NCBI GenBank assembly: GCA_003230635.1
Contig: QIFF01000265.1
Coordinates: 1-12,664, forward strand
Direction: 5' to 3'
DNA from: a bacterium
GTDB taxonomy: Bacteria; SZUA-182
DNA length: 12,664 nt
This document shows, in pieces, positions 7,048-12,664 of this stretch (positions are counted from its first letter, which is position 1; each line of letters begins with the position of its first letter). Below the pieces are notes generated by a model. It did not search any database. It saw nothing but the letters and a program-made list of their open reading frames with translations, and had not been told where the DNA came from. The position numbers and the translations under genes were made by a program.

Positions 7048-7055
7048 TGTTCCTA
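7048..7055 (-). promoter_or_regulatory. Inverted TAGGAACA motif upstream of the primase-like gene
   Basis: TAGGAACA on the minus strand, followed by AA as at 3998-3999, lies about 60 bp before the primase-like start. It is directly downstream of a -10-like TAGAAT, where a repressor would block transcription. It matches the three copies beyond the gene's 3' end but in opposite orientation, so the gene is bracketed by the motif. Autoregulation is the simplest reading. Confidence 0.35.
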
Positions 7056-7121
7056 TTGATATTCTATCATAATATAATTTTGCAGTTTGGTTAAATCGCA
7101 AGTTATGTTAAAGTAACAATC

Positions 7122-7688
7122 ATGAATACAAAAAAATTATTCGCCTATGCAGACGAAGCAGGACAAGACAAAAGGAGTAAGGTCTTTGTAGTGGGTGTCT
7201 TGTTAGTGGAAAGCAAAATGGAGGCCGAGGAATGGGCAATAGGGCTTGATCGCTGCAAGAAATCGCTGAAATGGCACAGCACTAAATATGAAAATAAGCT
7301 TGAATTTTTGAGACGTTTAAGAGAAACCTCTTTTAAGTTTTTTGCTTATACCTATACCTGGCAAAAGAAAGAAATGGATAAAAACTATCAAGAGCTTTTT
7401 CTTGAGGGAATAATCCATATTTTAAAACCAGTAAAAGCAAAGCAGATAATTTTATTTTTAGACGGCGTAACCAGCAAAAAGGTCAATCGGGAATTAGGCT
7501 CTTATTTAAGGCGCAGTGGAGCGCCGGTTAAGAAAATTCGCGGGGTTGATGATAAAAAGGTGCCCTTAATTAGAATAATTGACGCCATAGTTGGAGCAGT
7601 CAGGGATTATAAGCGAGGGTACAGAAAAGAGCTAATGGATTTAGTGGAAAGGCTTTTAAAAGAGGGAAAAATTGTTATTGTAAAATAA
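7122..7688 (+). CDS. DUF3800-family protein
   Basis: The 188-aa product opens LFAYADEAGQ (about 6-15; D11, E12, G14) and continues FVVGVLLVES. A middle strand reads IILFLDGV (about 109-116; D114) and the C-terminal part reads VPLIRIIDAIVGAVRDYKRG (about 147-166; D154), equivalent to the usual LQLADLIAGA. These three acidic positions fit the RNase H-like fold proposed for DUF3800, so a nuclease is plausible but unproven. The family is common on mobile elements and near defence genes. The start lacks a strong ribosome binding site (AAAGTAAC). The gene is divergent from the primase-like gene (136 bp apart) and convergent with a candidate small RNA beginning within a few bases of its stop. Promoter-like TTGCAG (7080-7085) and TATGTT (7104-7109) precede it; both are weak matches. 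Confidence 0.8.
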   Translation: MNTKKLFAYADEAGQDKRSKVFVVGVLLVESKMEAEEWAIGLDRCKKSLKWHSTKYENKLEFLRRLRETSFKFFAYTYTWQKKEMDKNYQELFLEGIIHILKPVKAKQIILFLDGVTSKKVNRELGSYLRRSGAPVKKIRGVDDKKVPLIRIIDAIVGAVRDYKRGYRKELMDLVERLLKEGKIVIVK

Positions 7689-7790
7689 AAAACCCACCTC
7701 TTACACCTTGCCAGGCAAGGACGGGTGGGGAATCCCTAGCCCTTTTGGGGCAGCAGCCATACGGTCAGTCTTCGGGACTGGATTTTCTAT
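7683..7790 (-). ncRNA. Candidate structured small RNA convergent with the DUF3800 gene
   Basis: On the minus strand a promoter at 7822-7795 should start transcription near 7788. The RNA of about 100 nt would hold three stems: CAGTC/GACTG with loop CCGAA (7780-7766), GCCC/GGGC around CAAAA (7751-7739), and a terminal compound hairpin, CCCACC/GGTGGG (7729-7724 with 7698-7693), enclosing CCTTGC/GCAAGG (7720-7715 with 7711-7706). That last hairpin is followed by six Ts, a textbook intrinsic terminator. No ORF fits. From memory, several DUF3800 RNA motifs (DUF3800-I and onward) have been reported near such genes by comparative genomics; I cannot say whether this is one of them. Confidence 0.6.
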
Positions 7791-7794
7791 CTAT

Positions 7795-7822
7795 AAAATA
7801 CCACGTTAAAAAATTTTGTCAA
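7795..7822 (-). promoter_or_regulatory. Promoter of the candidate small RNA
   Basis: On the minus strand: perfect TTGACA (7822-7817), a 16-bp spacer and TATTTT (7800-7795), in a strongly A/T-rich setting. The next structured element starts about 15 nt downstream. It points away from the terminase genes and toward the DUF3800 stop. Confidence 0.6.
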
Positions 7823-8013
7823 GTTTTTTCTTGCCCGCGATATTGCCTCAAATAAAATGTTACCCGGGACTCTCCTTGCTTTTCCGGAAGCTCTGGTACA
7901 AGGACTTGTTGCAATCCAGGGCCAGGATAACGCCGCAACTGATAGAGCATAGTTTGGCCAAATATGGGTTGTAATTACATCGTAATATATTGACAAATAA
8001 CCAGTTCGGGCGC
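7823..8013. other. Gene-free spacer between TerL stop and the small-RNA promoter
   Basis: About 190 bp with no credible gene. The open frame on the minus strand starts with TTG overlapping the TerL stop, has no ribosome binding site and runs through the small-RNA promoter. A palindromic TTCCGGAA and a short GTAATTAC palindrome are present; I see no clear TerL terminator. Confidence 0.5.
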
Positions 8014-9552
8014 TTACCAAGGGAGCGGATCGGTTATCAGAGGTACTAGAAGTTCTATTCTACCTCCCCCCAGTGGATCATCCTCTTCAAAGCGGTTGCG
8101 CACCATTAAGGCGCAACGCACCGCATCGATAATGTGGTCGTTGCCTTTGGAATATTTGACCCGTCCATTGTTTATTGAATAAGTATGGGTGGTAAACTGA
8201 GATTCGATTTCCAGGTCTGATATCGGAAAAACCAGCTCTCGTTTTTGCAAGGATTTATTTATCAGGTTGGTCATGAATTCCTTGGTTTGCTTTTTTACCT
8301 CCTTCCCGCTGTCTTCCTGGTAGACCATGGTGCTGCTGCCGAAATCAAAGCCGCGCAATCTGCTCTTTAAGCTCAGGTGACGGTATTTATCCAGGCTGGT
8401 CAACTCCTGCACGATGGATACCCCGTTGCCCCCATTGTCGATTCCCAGGCCGACCGGGTCGTAATAATGGTCAAGCAAAGCCAGACAGGCGGCGATGTTG
8501 GGATAGGCCACATGCTCCAAATGGATTCTTAAAACCAGCCGCAGTTTAGTGCGCCCGTGCTCTTCCGTCTCTTTGAAGACGACAATTTCCGTGGGGTCGT
8601 TTGTATAGCCGGTATCCGCTCCCAGCCAAAAGGTTCCGTCCCGGGGGACCAGGTTGAGCAGCATCTCCAGGCGCTCTTCCACTTCGTCTTCACTCTGGCA
8701 GTCTTTCAGTTCATCACCCGTGATACATATTTGTTGATATTCAGCCGCTTCATGCTGGCAGAGAATAAAATACTCCAGACTGAAGGCCCCGTAGCTGGGA
8801 CGACCATGCTCTCCGGCCACTTCATGCTGCCAGCCGGCGCTGTCCCTGCCGCCGTGGAATTCTTGTATATCCCCTCCCCGTTCCTGTGTCCAGTCGGGAT
8901 GTAACCAGGAGGGCCAGCGAACCACTTGCCATCTGTCAGACTGAGTCAGGCGATAATACGTTGTATCCCGCAGGCCGTTGGGAGTGGAGTAAATCCGAAA
9001 ACCCCCCTCTGCCTTCAGACACTGCCGCAGAGCCTTCCAGGCCTTTTCCGGCAGCCAGGCGCCCTCATCCACCAGGATCATCTCTGTGTGCAGGCTGCGA
9101 AAGGCCTCCCCATATGCTCCGGCCGGGCGAAAATAGATGACGCTCCCGGTAGTGAGTTCAATTTTAAAATAAGGTTTGCGGATGATCTTGGGCCGCCCCT
9201 GGGGTGTCAAAGCGATACTGGCTTGCAGATCGGGGTTACTGTTCAACTGGTGCTCAATCTCCTCAATGATGGAATCCAGATGTCCCTGGTGCGGAGCGGC
9301 GATTAATACCGAAACGCCGAACCTGGTGAAGACGTGATGCAGCGCCAGGGTGCTTAAATTCGCCGTCTTGCCCACATCTCTCCCGTCCAGGTGAATAATG
9401 TTTTTTTCCCGGGACAACAAATCCTCAACCTGGTGCGGCCAGTATTTGCGGGGGCTGCCGTCCCGGTTCACCAGATACGCTTCCCCCCAGGCGACCGGGT
9501 TGTTCAGCTTAGCGGCAAGTTTTTCTTTTTCCTTGAAAGTCAAGTCGGTCAT
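8014..9552 (-). CDS. Phage terminase large subunit (ATPase-nuclease)
   Basis: TerL is the DNA-packaging motor: its ATPase drives DNA into the prohead and its RNase H-fold nuclease cuts the concatemer. The ATPase motifs are intact: Walker A GRDVGKT (about 57-63), Walker B MILVDE (158-163) and coupling motif STPNG (189-193). The nuclease aspartates are D313 (GADTG), D372 (GIDNG) and D472/D476 (NDHIIDA). The 512-aa length is normal for the family. The start ATG shares an ATGA overlap with the TerS stop, with GGGGA about 11 nt upstream, so the two are translated together. No portal or capsid gene follows: next on the same strand are 190 bp of spacer, the small RNA and the primase-like gene. That is unusual for a complete phage late operon. 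Confidence 0.93.
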   Translation of the reverse strand: MTDLTFKEKEKLAAKLNNPVAWGEAYLVNRDGSPRKYWPHQVEDLLSREKNIIHLDGRDVGKTANLSTLALHHVFTRFGVSVLIAAPHQGHLDSIIEEIEHQLNSNPDLQASIALTPQGRPKIIRKPYFKIELTTGSVIYFRPAGAYGEAFRSLHTEMILVDEGAWLPEKAWKALRQCLKAEGGFRIYSTPNGLRDTTYYRLTQSDRWQVVRWPSWLHPDWTQERGGDIQEFHGGRDSAGWQHEVAGEHGRPSYGAFSLEYFILCQHEAAEYQQICITGDELKDCQSEDEVEERLEMLLNLVPRDGTFWLGADTGYTNDPTEIVVFKETEEHGRTKLRLVLRIHLEHVAYPNIAACLALLDHYYDPVGLGIDNGGNGVSIVQELTSLDKYRHLSLKSRLRGFDFGSSTMVYQEDSGKEVKKQTKEFMTNLINKSLQKRELVFPISDLEIESQFTTHTYSINNGRVKYSKGNDHIIDAVRCALMVRNRFEEDDPLGGGRIELLVPLITDPLPW

Positions 9553-10109
9553 GCTGTTTTGTCCCCGTCAGTTACAGGTGCCGCTTTTTTCTTCTGCTTT
9601 CGCTTTTTCTCGGCTCTGGCCGCCCTTGTCTCCTCCACCTCTTTTATCAAATTCGCCACCCACTCCGCCGGGGAGGTCTTTAGGCCGACCGGGTCCGCTT
9701 CCCGTTTGTCCCTGGTGGCCTTCAAGTCCTTGAGCTGATTTCTGACCAAAGATTCCATGAGGGCGATGTCGTTGTTTTCCCCATTCAAGATGGCCCGTCT
9801 CAAACGGATGAAAAATATGCAGGCCATCTGGCAGGTCATGCGGTCGGAAGAATTATTCAGCTTGAAATCTTTGCGCAGGGCCTGGTAATACTCCTGGTAT
9901 AGCCGCTTTTCCTCATTATCCTGCAAGTCATTGGAAAAGATTCCCTGAGTCATGGCGTTCTTGTTGCCCTTGGGAGCCCCGCCGTGATTTTGGGGGTTGG
10001 CGCCGTGCATGTTACAGACCTTGTAGCCGACGACGGCCCAGGCCTGGCAGGGCTTGCCCGTCTTTTTTACCCGGGCGTTGCACTTTGTTCGCTGAGGTTT
10101 AGGGGGCAT
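9549..10109 (-). CDS. Phage terminase small subunit
   Basis: TerS recognises the packaging site and loads TerL. The 186-aa protein has the N-terminal cysteine/histidine pattern C10-x10-C21-x10-C32-x2-H35 (KKTGKPCQAWAV ... VCNMHG), then the HGGAPKGNKNA segment (about 42-52), which is characteristic of one group of phage terminase small subunits. The middle is helical and the C-terminus is a basic coiled coil (about 155-176, rich in K, R and E). The start follows AAGGAG 9 nt upstream. It overlaps TerL by 4 nt and follows the 236-aa gene by 38 nt, so these three are probably one operon. Confidence 0.85.
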   Translation of the reverse strand: MPPKPQRTKCNARVKKTGKPCQAWAVVGYKVCNMHGANPQNHGGAPKGNKNAMTQGIFSNDLQDNEEKRLYQEYYQALRKDFKLNNSSDRMTCQMACIFFIRLRRAILNGENNDIALMESLVRNQLKDLKATRDKREADPVGLKTSPAEWVANLIKEVEETRAARAEKKRKQKKKAAPVTDGDKTA

Positions 10110-10147
10110 GATTCATTACTCCTTTGAAAATCTTCTTGGATGTTACA

Positions 10148-10858
10148 TCAACTTTGCCCGAACAGGCTATGTTTGTCTATTGTTTTTCCGTTATGGATTC
10201 TGGCAAAAAGCATAATAGCCGCCATGCCGGCAATGCCGAAACGGACAGCATTCGCTCGCGTCAGCAAGGCAAGGAAGCCCGGTTGGTCAAACGAAAATCC
10301 GCAGGGGGCGCAGTGGTATTGAAAATACTGCCGGGTACTGTATGGTGAACGAGCCGCCTTGCCAAAGCGAATTGTAGTAGCCGCTTCGGGAGGACAAAAT
10401 ATACCGTCACTCGATTTATCCATCATTATTCTGACCAGATGCAAAGCCATATCGTTCGGAGAATGCTTGGGAGATGGTCCCGAACCTTTTGTGGCAGCTT
10501 TCCACATTCCTTCCTTCAGCCAATCGGTCATTGTCCGGATCATGGAGGATAACAAGTAATTACTCAGCCTTTGGGCCAATTCATCCAGCAAACTTTCCAG
10601 CGGCTTGTCCGACAACTCTTCAATTAAGGAATCCGGCATTTCTTTTACCAATTCCTGCGCCACCGTTTGTGCCGGCCTCCGTAACAGTATATATGCGGTC
10701 AGTTCTTGCCGGCGCTTTTCCGGCAAGTCCATAAATATTTGCGTTTCTAACATCACTTGCAGCGCCTCCAACCAATCCTTGAAATATTCTTCATCGAAAT
10801 AGTCTTCATTTTCAGCAAAATAGTCTTCATCGGCTTCTATGTTTTTTTGTGGAGTCAT
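10148..10858 (-). CDS. Unrecognised 236-aa protein upstream of TerS
   Basis: I do not recognise a family. The N-terminus is strongly acidic with a repeated EDYF/EEYF pattern (about residues 10-27: DEDYF, NEDYF, DEEYF). A long helical region follows (about 28-120). The C-terminal third has three cysteines (C155, and C183-x2-C186 in YHCAPCGF) that could bind a metal, then an apolar stretch FGIAGMAAIMLFARI (about 207-221), perhaps a membrane segment. The start is supported by AGGAG 7 nt before ATG. It lies first in an apparent operon with TerS and TerL, so a packaging or regulatory role is possible but only by association. Confidence 0.7.
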   Translation of the reverse strand: MTPQKNIEADEDYFAENEDYFDEEYFKDWLEALQVMLETQIFMDLPEKRRQELTAYILLRRPAQTVAQELVKEMPDSLIEELSDKPLESLLDELAQRLSNYLLSSMIRTMTDWLKEGMWKAATKGSGPSPKHSPNDMALHLVRIMMDKSSDGIFCPPEAATTIRFGKAARSPYSTRQYFQYHCAPCGFSFDQPGFLALLTRANAVRFGIAGMAAIMLFARIHNGKTIDKHSLFGQS

Positions 10859-10920
10859 GGCTCTCTCCTATAGAAAGGTTGTGGTTTTGATAAATTTCAG
10901 GCTTTACCGTCTTTTACTTG

Positions 10921-10973
10921 ATTATAACAAGTTATTGAAAAGCTTGTGTCCCCTTGTGTCCCTTTATGTCCCC
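10921..10973 (-). promoter_or_regulatory. Promoter and 10-bp tandem repeats upstream of the terminase operon
   Basis: Three consecutive 10-bp units, TTGTGTCCCC, TTGTGTCCCT and TTATGTCCCC (10944-10973), lie just upstream of a perfect minus-strand -10 TATAAT (10926-10921). The repeats cover the position of a -35 box, and no good TTGACA is present. One helical turn per unit would place all sites on the same DNA face, as for a regulator binding cooperatively. The start codon of the 236-aa gene lies about 60 bp downstream. Confidence 0.5.
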
Positions 10974-11054
10974 CCAATCTGACTTTTTAATGATTGCTTA
11001 TACCTTATAATGATGAAGTATAACGCACTTTATACACAAAATCTATTACATAGA

Positions 11055-11208
11055 GCTAACATTGGCCTAACAATTGCCTAACAGGGAACGTTAAGAAGCA
11101 AAAAAGCCGAAATTACAATTGGTTGGAGTGTCGGCTTGGGGGAACGTTATTTGGCTTTTACGGTTCAATGTAAGGTCTGTTGTTAGGTGGGTGTTAGGAA
11201 TTTTTAGG
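11055..11208. repeat. attP-like array of opposed 11-bp-spaced repeats
   Basis: Three direct units, GCTAACA (11055), CCTAACA (11066) and CCTAACA (11077), repeat every 11 bp. About 100 bp further right the same motif appears inverted: TGTTAGG (11181), TGTTAGG (11192) and TTTTAGG (11202), spaced 11 and 10 bp; the last overlaps the integrase stop. Between them lie two direct copies of GGGAACGTTA (11084-11093 and 11140-11149) and an inverted AAGCCGA/TCGGCTT pair (11104-11110, 11131-11137). Paired arm-type arrays around a core next to the int gene are the architecture of attachment sites used by arm-binding tyrosine integrases. The crossover core is not identified. Confidence 0.55.
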
Positions 11209-12346
11209 GGGTGGATAGGCCGCTGTTAACCCTGATCACATTCTCCGGTTTCTTCTTTTTCCCCGCCCCATAACTCAGCATGTTGGCGGCTTGAGCCTGA
11301 TGGTCCGGCATCATATCGTTATACCTCATGGTGGTGCGGATGTCGCTATGGCCGAGTTGGGCTTGAACTACCGCGATGTCCTTGCAGCATTTTATCAGGT
11401 GGGTGGCGTAGGTATGGCGAAGCGAATGGATTTGAGTCACCTCCGGGAAGCCCAGTTTTTGGGTGATGCGGGCAAATACCTTTCGTAAGCCTGGTTTCAA
11501 CTGCTCCCCGTCACGGTTATGGAAGACCCAGTTGTCCTTTTGGCTGTCCCTCAACTTGTGCTTTTTCAAAAAAGTCACCAGCCCATCAGTCATGGCGATA
11601 TCCCGCTCCCGGATGCCCCGCCCAGATGATTTGGGCAGCCAGAAATCCTTCTTGCGGATATGAATCACCCTTTTCTCAAAATCCACATCGCTCCATTCCA
11701 GGTGAATGACCTCTCCCTCCCGCATGCCGGTATATAACATGGTAAAAATAATGGGATAAAACCAATCCGGGCTGTTAGCCAGGACCTGCCGGACTTCTCT
11801 TTCCGTTAATGACCGAATCTTCTTGGAGTCATCCTGTTTTAGATACTCTATATGGGTTAATGGATTAGCATGTAGGTATTGCCACTTTACCGCCCTATTA
11901 AAGAAAGTCTTTAAGGCACTTACCTCCAGATTGACGGTGCGTTTTTTAATGGGACGCTCGTTCTGCCGGTTTTTCTGTTTCAAGCGCCAGAACATGTACT
12001 CCTCAAATAATTTTAAATTCAACTGGGAGAGCTGCTTGATACGAGGGTGCTTTTTCTCCAAAAAAGCCAGAAAATTGTTTATGGTAATCCAGTTGCGGCG
12101 GTGGTAATTGGGAGAGACGGTGTTAAGGGTACATTCCATGTATTCCGCAAGAAATTCCCTCAGGTTATGATCCCGGGGCTCCAGGTTGGCTTCCTTGCGC
12201 TCCAGCTTGGCCTCAATCTCCCCGGCCACTGTCCTGGCGATTGTTTTGGACTTACCCACCTTTTTCTGGACAACCTTCCCGTCCACATAATACTGCACGT
12301 ACCAGGTCGCCCCGGTCTTTCTTTTTCTCGCAAAAATAGACGCCAC
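11204..12346 (-). CDS. int: Tyrosine-type site-specific integrase
   Basis: The 380-aa product has three parts. An arm-binding N-terminal domain (about 1-55; TWYVQYYVDGKVVQKKVG) resembles AP2-like integrase N-termini. A core-binding domain follows (about 60-165) and then the catalytic domain. Catalytic residues visible are R209 (TGMREGEV), K239 (WLPKSSGRG), H307 and R310 (HSLRHTYATHL), H333 (LGHSDIRTT) and the nucleophile Y342 (MRYND). All are present, so it should be active. It starts with GTG at 12346 with GGGAG 7 nt upstream, inside the end of the preceding ORF, whose stop is 3 nt away; translation is therefore coupled. It would catalyse integration and excision of the element. Directly beyond its stop is an attP-like repeat array. 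Confidence 0.93.
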   Translation of the reverse strand: MASIFARKRKTGATWYVQYYVDGKVVQKKVGKSKTIARTVAGEIEAKLERKEANLEPRDHNLREFLAEYMECTLNTVSPNYHRRNWITINNFLAFLEKKHPRIKQLSQLNLKLFEEYMFWRLKQKNRQNERPIKKRTVNLEVSALKTFFNRAVKWQYLHANPLTHIEYLKQDDSKKIRSLTEREVRQVLANSPDWFYPIIFTMLYTGMREGEVIHLEWSDVDFEKRVIHIRKKDFWLPKSSGRGIRERDIAMTDGLVTFLKKHKLRDSQKDNWVFHNRDGEQLKPGLRKVFARITQKLGFPEVTQIHSLRHTYATHLIKCCKDIAVVQAQLGHSDIRTTMRYNDMMPDHQAQAANMLSYGAGKKKKPENVIRVNSGLSTP

Positions 12347-12349
12347 TGC

Positions 12350-12664
12350 CTAGCTCCCGTTTTCAGGAATATCCCGAGTGGCGGTTTTGGCCCGGGCATG
12401 TCCCATTTCGCTTTTCGGAATCGGCAGGGTAGTAACCCAGCCTTTTCCCAGGGCGAATTCCATGCATTGCCTAAAAACGCGCTTGATTTGTTTGACTGTA
12501 AGGTCGGCTCTGGGCTTGCCGCTTGGCAGGGTCTTCACCGCTTCGCTAGCATAGAACTTGCCAACTTGGGGCAAGGTGATGGAATTGACCGGCCGCTGGG
12601 CGCCGAAGTAGGTGACCGCCAACTGGATACACTTTAAGTAGACGGAAATTGTGCTAGCTTTGGC
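12350..12664 (-). CDS. Core-binding-domain-only recombinase-like protein, 5' end outside the window
   Basis: The frame stays open to the right edge, so the start is unseen; the internal TTG at 12622 is not a convincing start. The readable part (STISVYLKCIQLAVTYFGAQ..., then GKFYASEAVKTL and TVKQIKRVFRQCMEFALGKGW) looks like the SAM-like core-binding domain of tyrosine recombinases. The end, GWVTTLPIPKSEM, corresponds to the usual domain exit, and the ORF stops about 20 residues later with no catalytic domain. It is 3 nt upstream of the full integrase and probably co-translated with it. It could be an accessory factor for the integrase, an excision regulator, or a truncated recombinase. Confidence 0.65.
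   Translation of the reverse strand, partial: AKASTISVYLKCIQLAVTYFGAQRPVNSITLPQVGKFYASEAVKTLPSGKPRADLTVKQIKRVFRQCMEFALGKGWVTTLPIPKSEMGHARAKTATRDIPENGS

Noticed and set aside
7787..8020. 77-codon minus-strand frame after TerL
   Set aside because: It has a TTG start with no ribosome binding site and no recognisable motif, and its 3' end covers the TTGACA/TATTTT promoter of the candidate small RNA.

Overview
The window is bacterial accessory DNA. Strong AGGAGG-type ribosome binding sites, TTG/GTG starts and the HU sequence fit an anaerobic Bacillota (Clostridia) or Desulfobacterota-like host; the sequence alone does not settle this. No rRNA, tRNA or CRISPR array was seen.

Left flank (1-3470): a partial gene resembling the DUF6946 family (minus strand, running off the edge) overlaps a 24-codon ORF. 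Next come an HU-type nucleoid protein gene with a clear sigma70 promoter, a short ORF that runs into an insertion sequence, an apparently intact IS1380-family element (transposase 432 aa), an IS-scarred stretch of about 570 bp, and a 5'-truncated IS3-family transposase fragment next to a 15-bp perfect palindromic hairpin.

Mobile-element core (3540 to the right edge): an AT-rich, iteron-like block (3540-4001) lies beside the 3' end of a 987-aa TOPRIM primase / DUF927-like protein whose Walker A and B motifs look eroded. A divergent DUF3800 gene faces a convergent, promoter- and terminator-equipped candidate small RNA (about 7683-7790, minus strand). Reading right to left on the minus strand there are then: a core-binding-domain-only recombinase ORF (partial, running off the edge), a full tyrosine integrase translationally coupled to it, an attP-like array of 11-bp-spaced repeats in opposed orientation, an unrecognised 236-aa gene, TerS and TerL. 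The genes present (integrase, replication protein with origin-like repeats, both terminase subunits, no capsid, portal or lysis genes) suggest a phage satellite, a decayed prophage or one arm of a temperate phage; the window does not decide which.

How the parts may work together (inference): the integrase would act at the 11.05-11.21 kb repeats, the primase-like protein would act at the 3.6-4.0 kb repeats, TerS/TerL would package the element, and DUF3800 with its RNA would be a cargo or defence-like module. The most novel-looking items are the DUF3800-linked small RNA, the ATPase-dead-looking replication protein with flanking inverted motifs, and the attP-like array.
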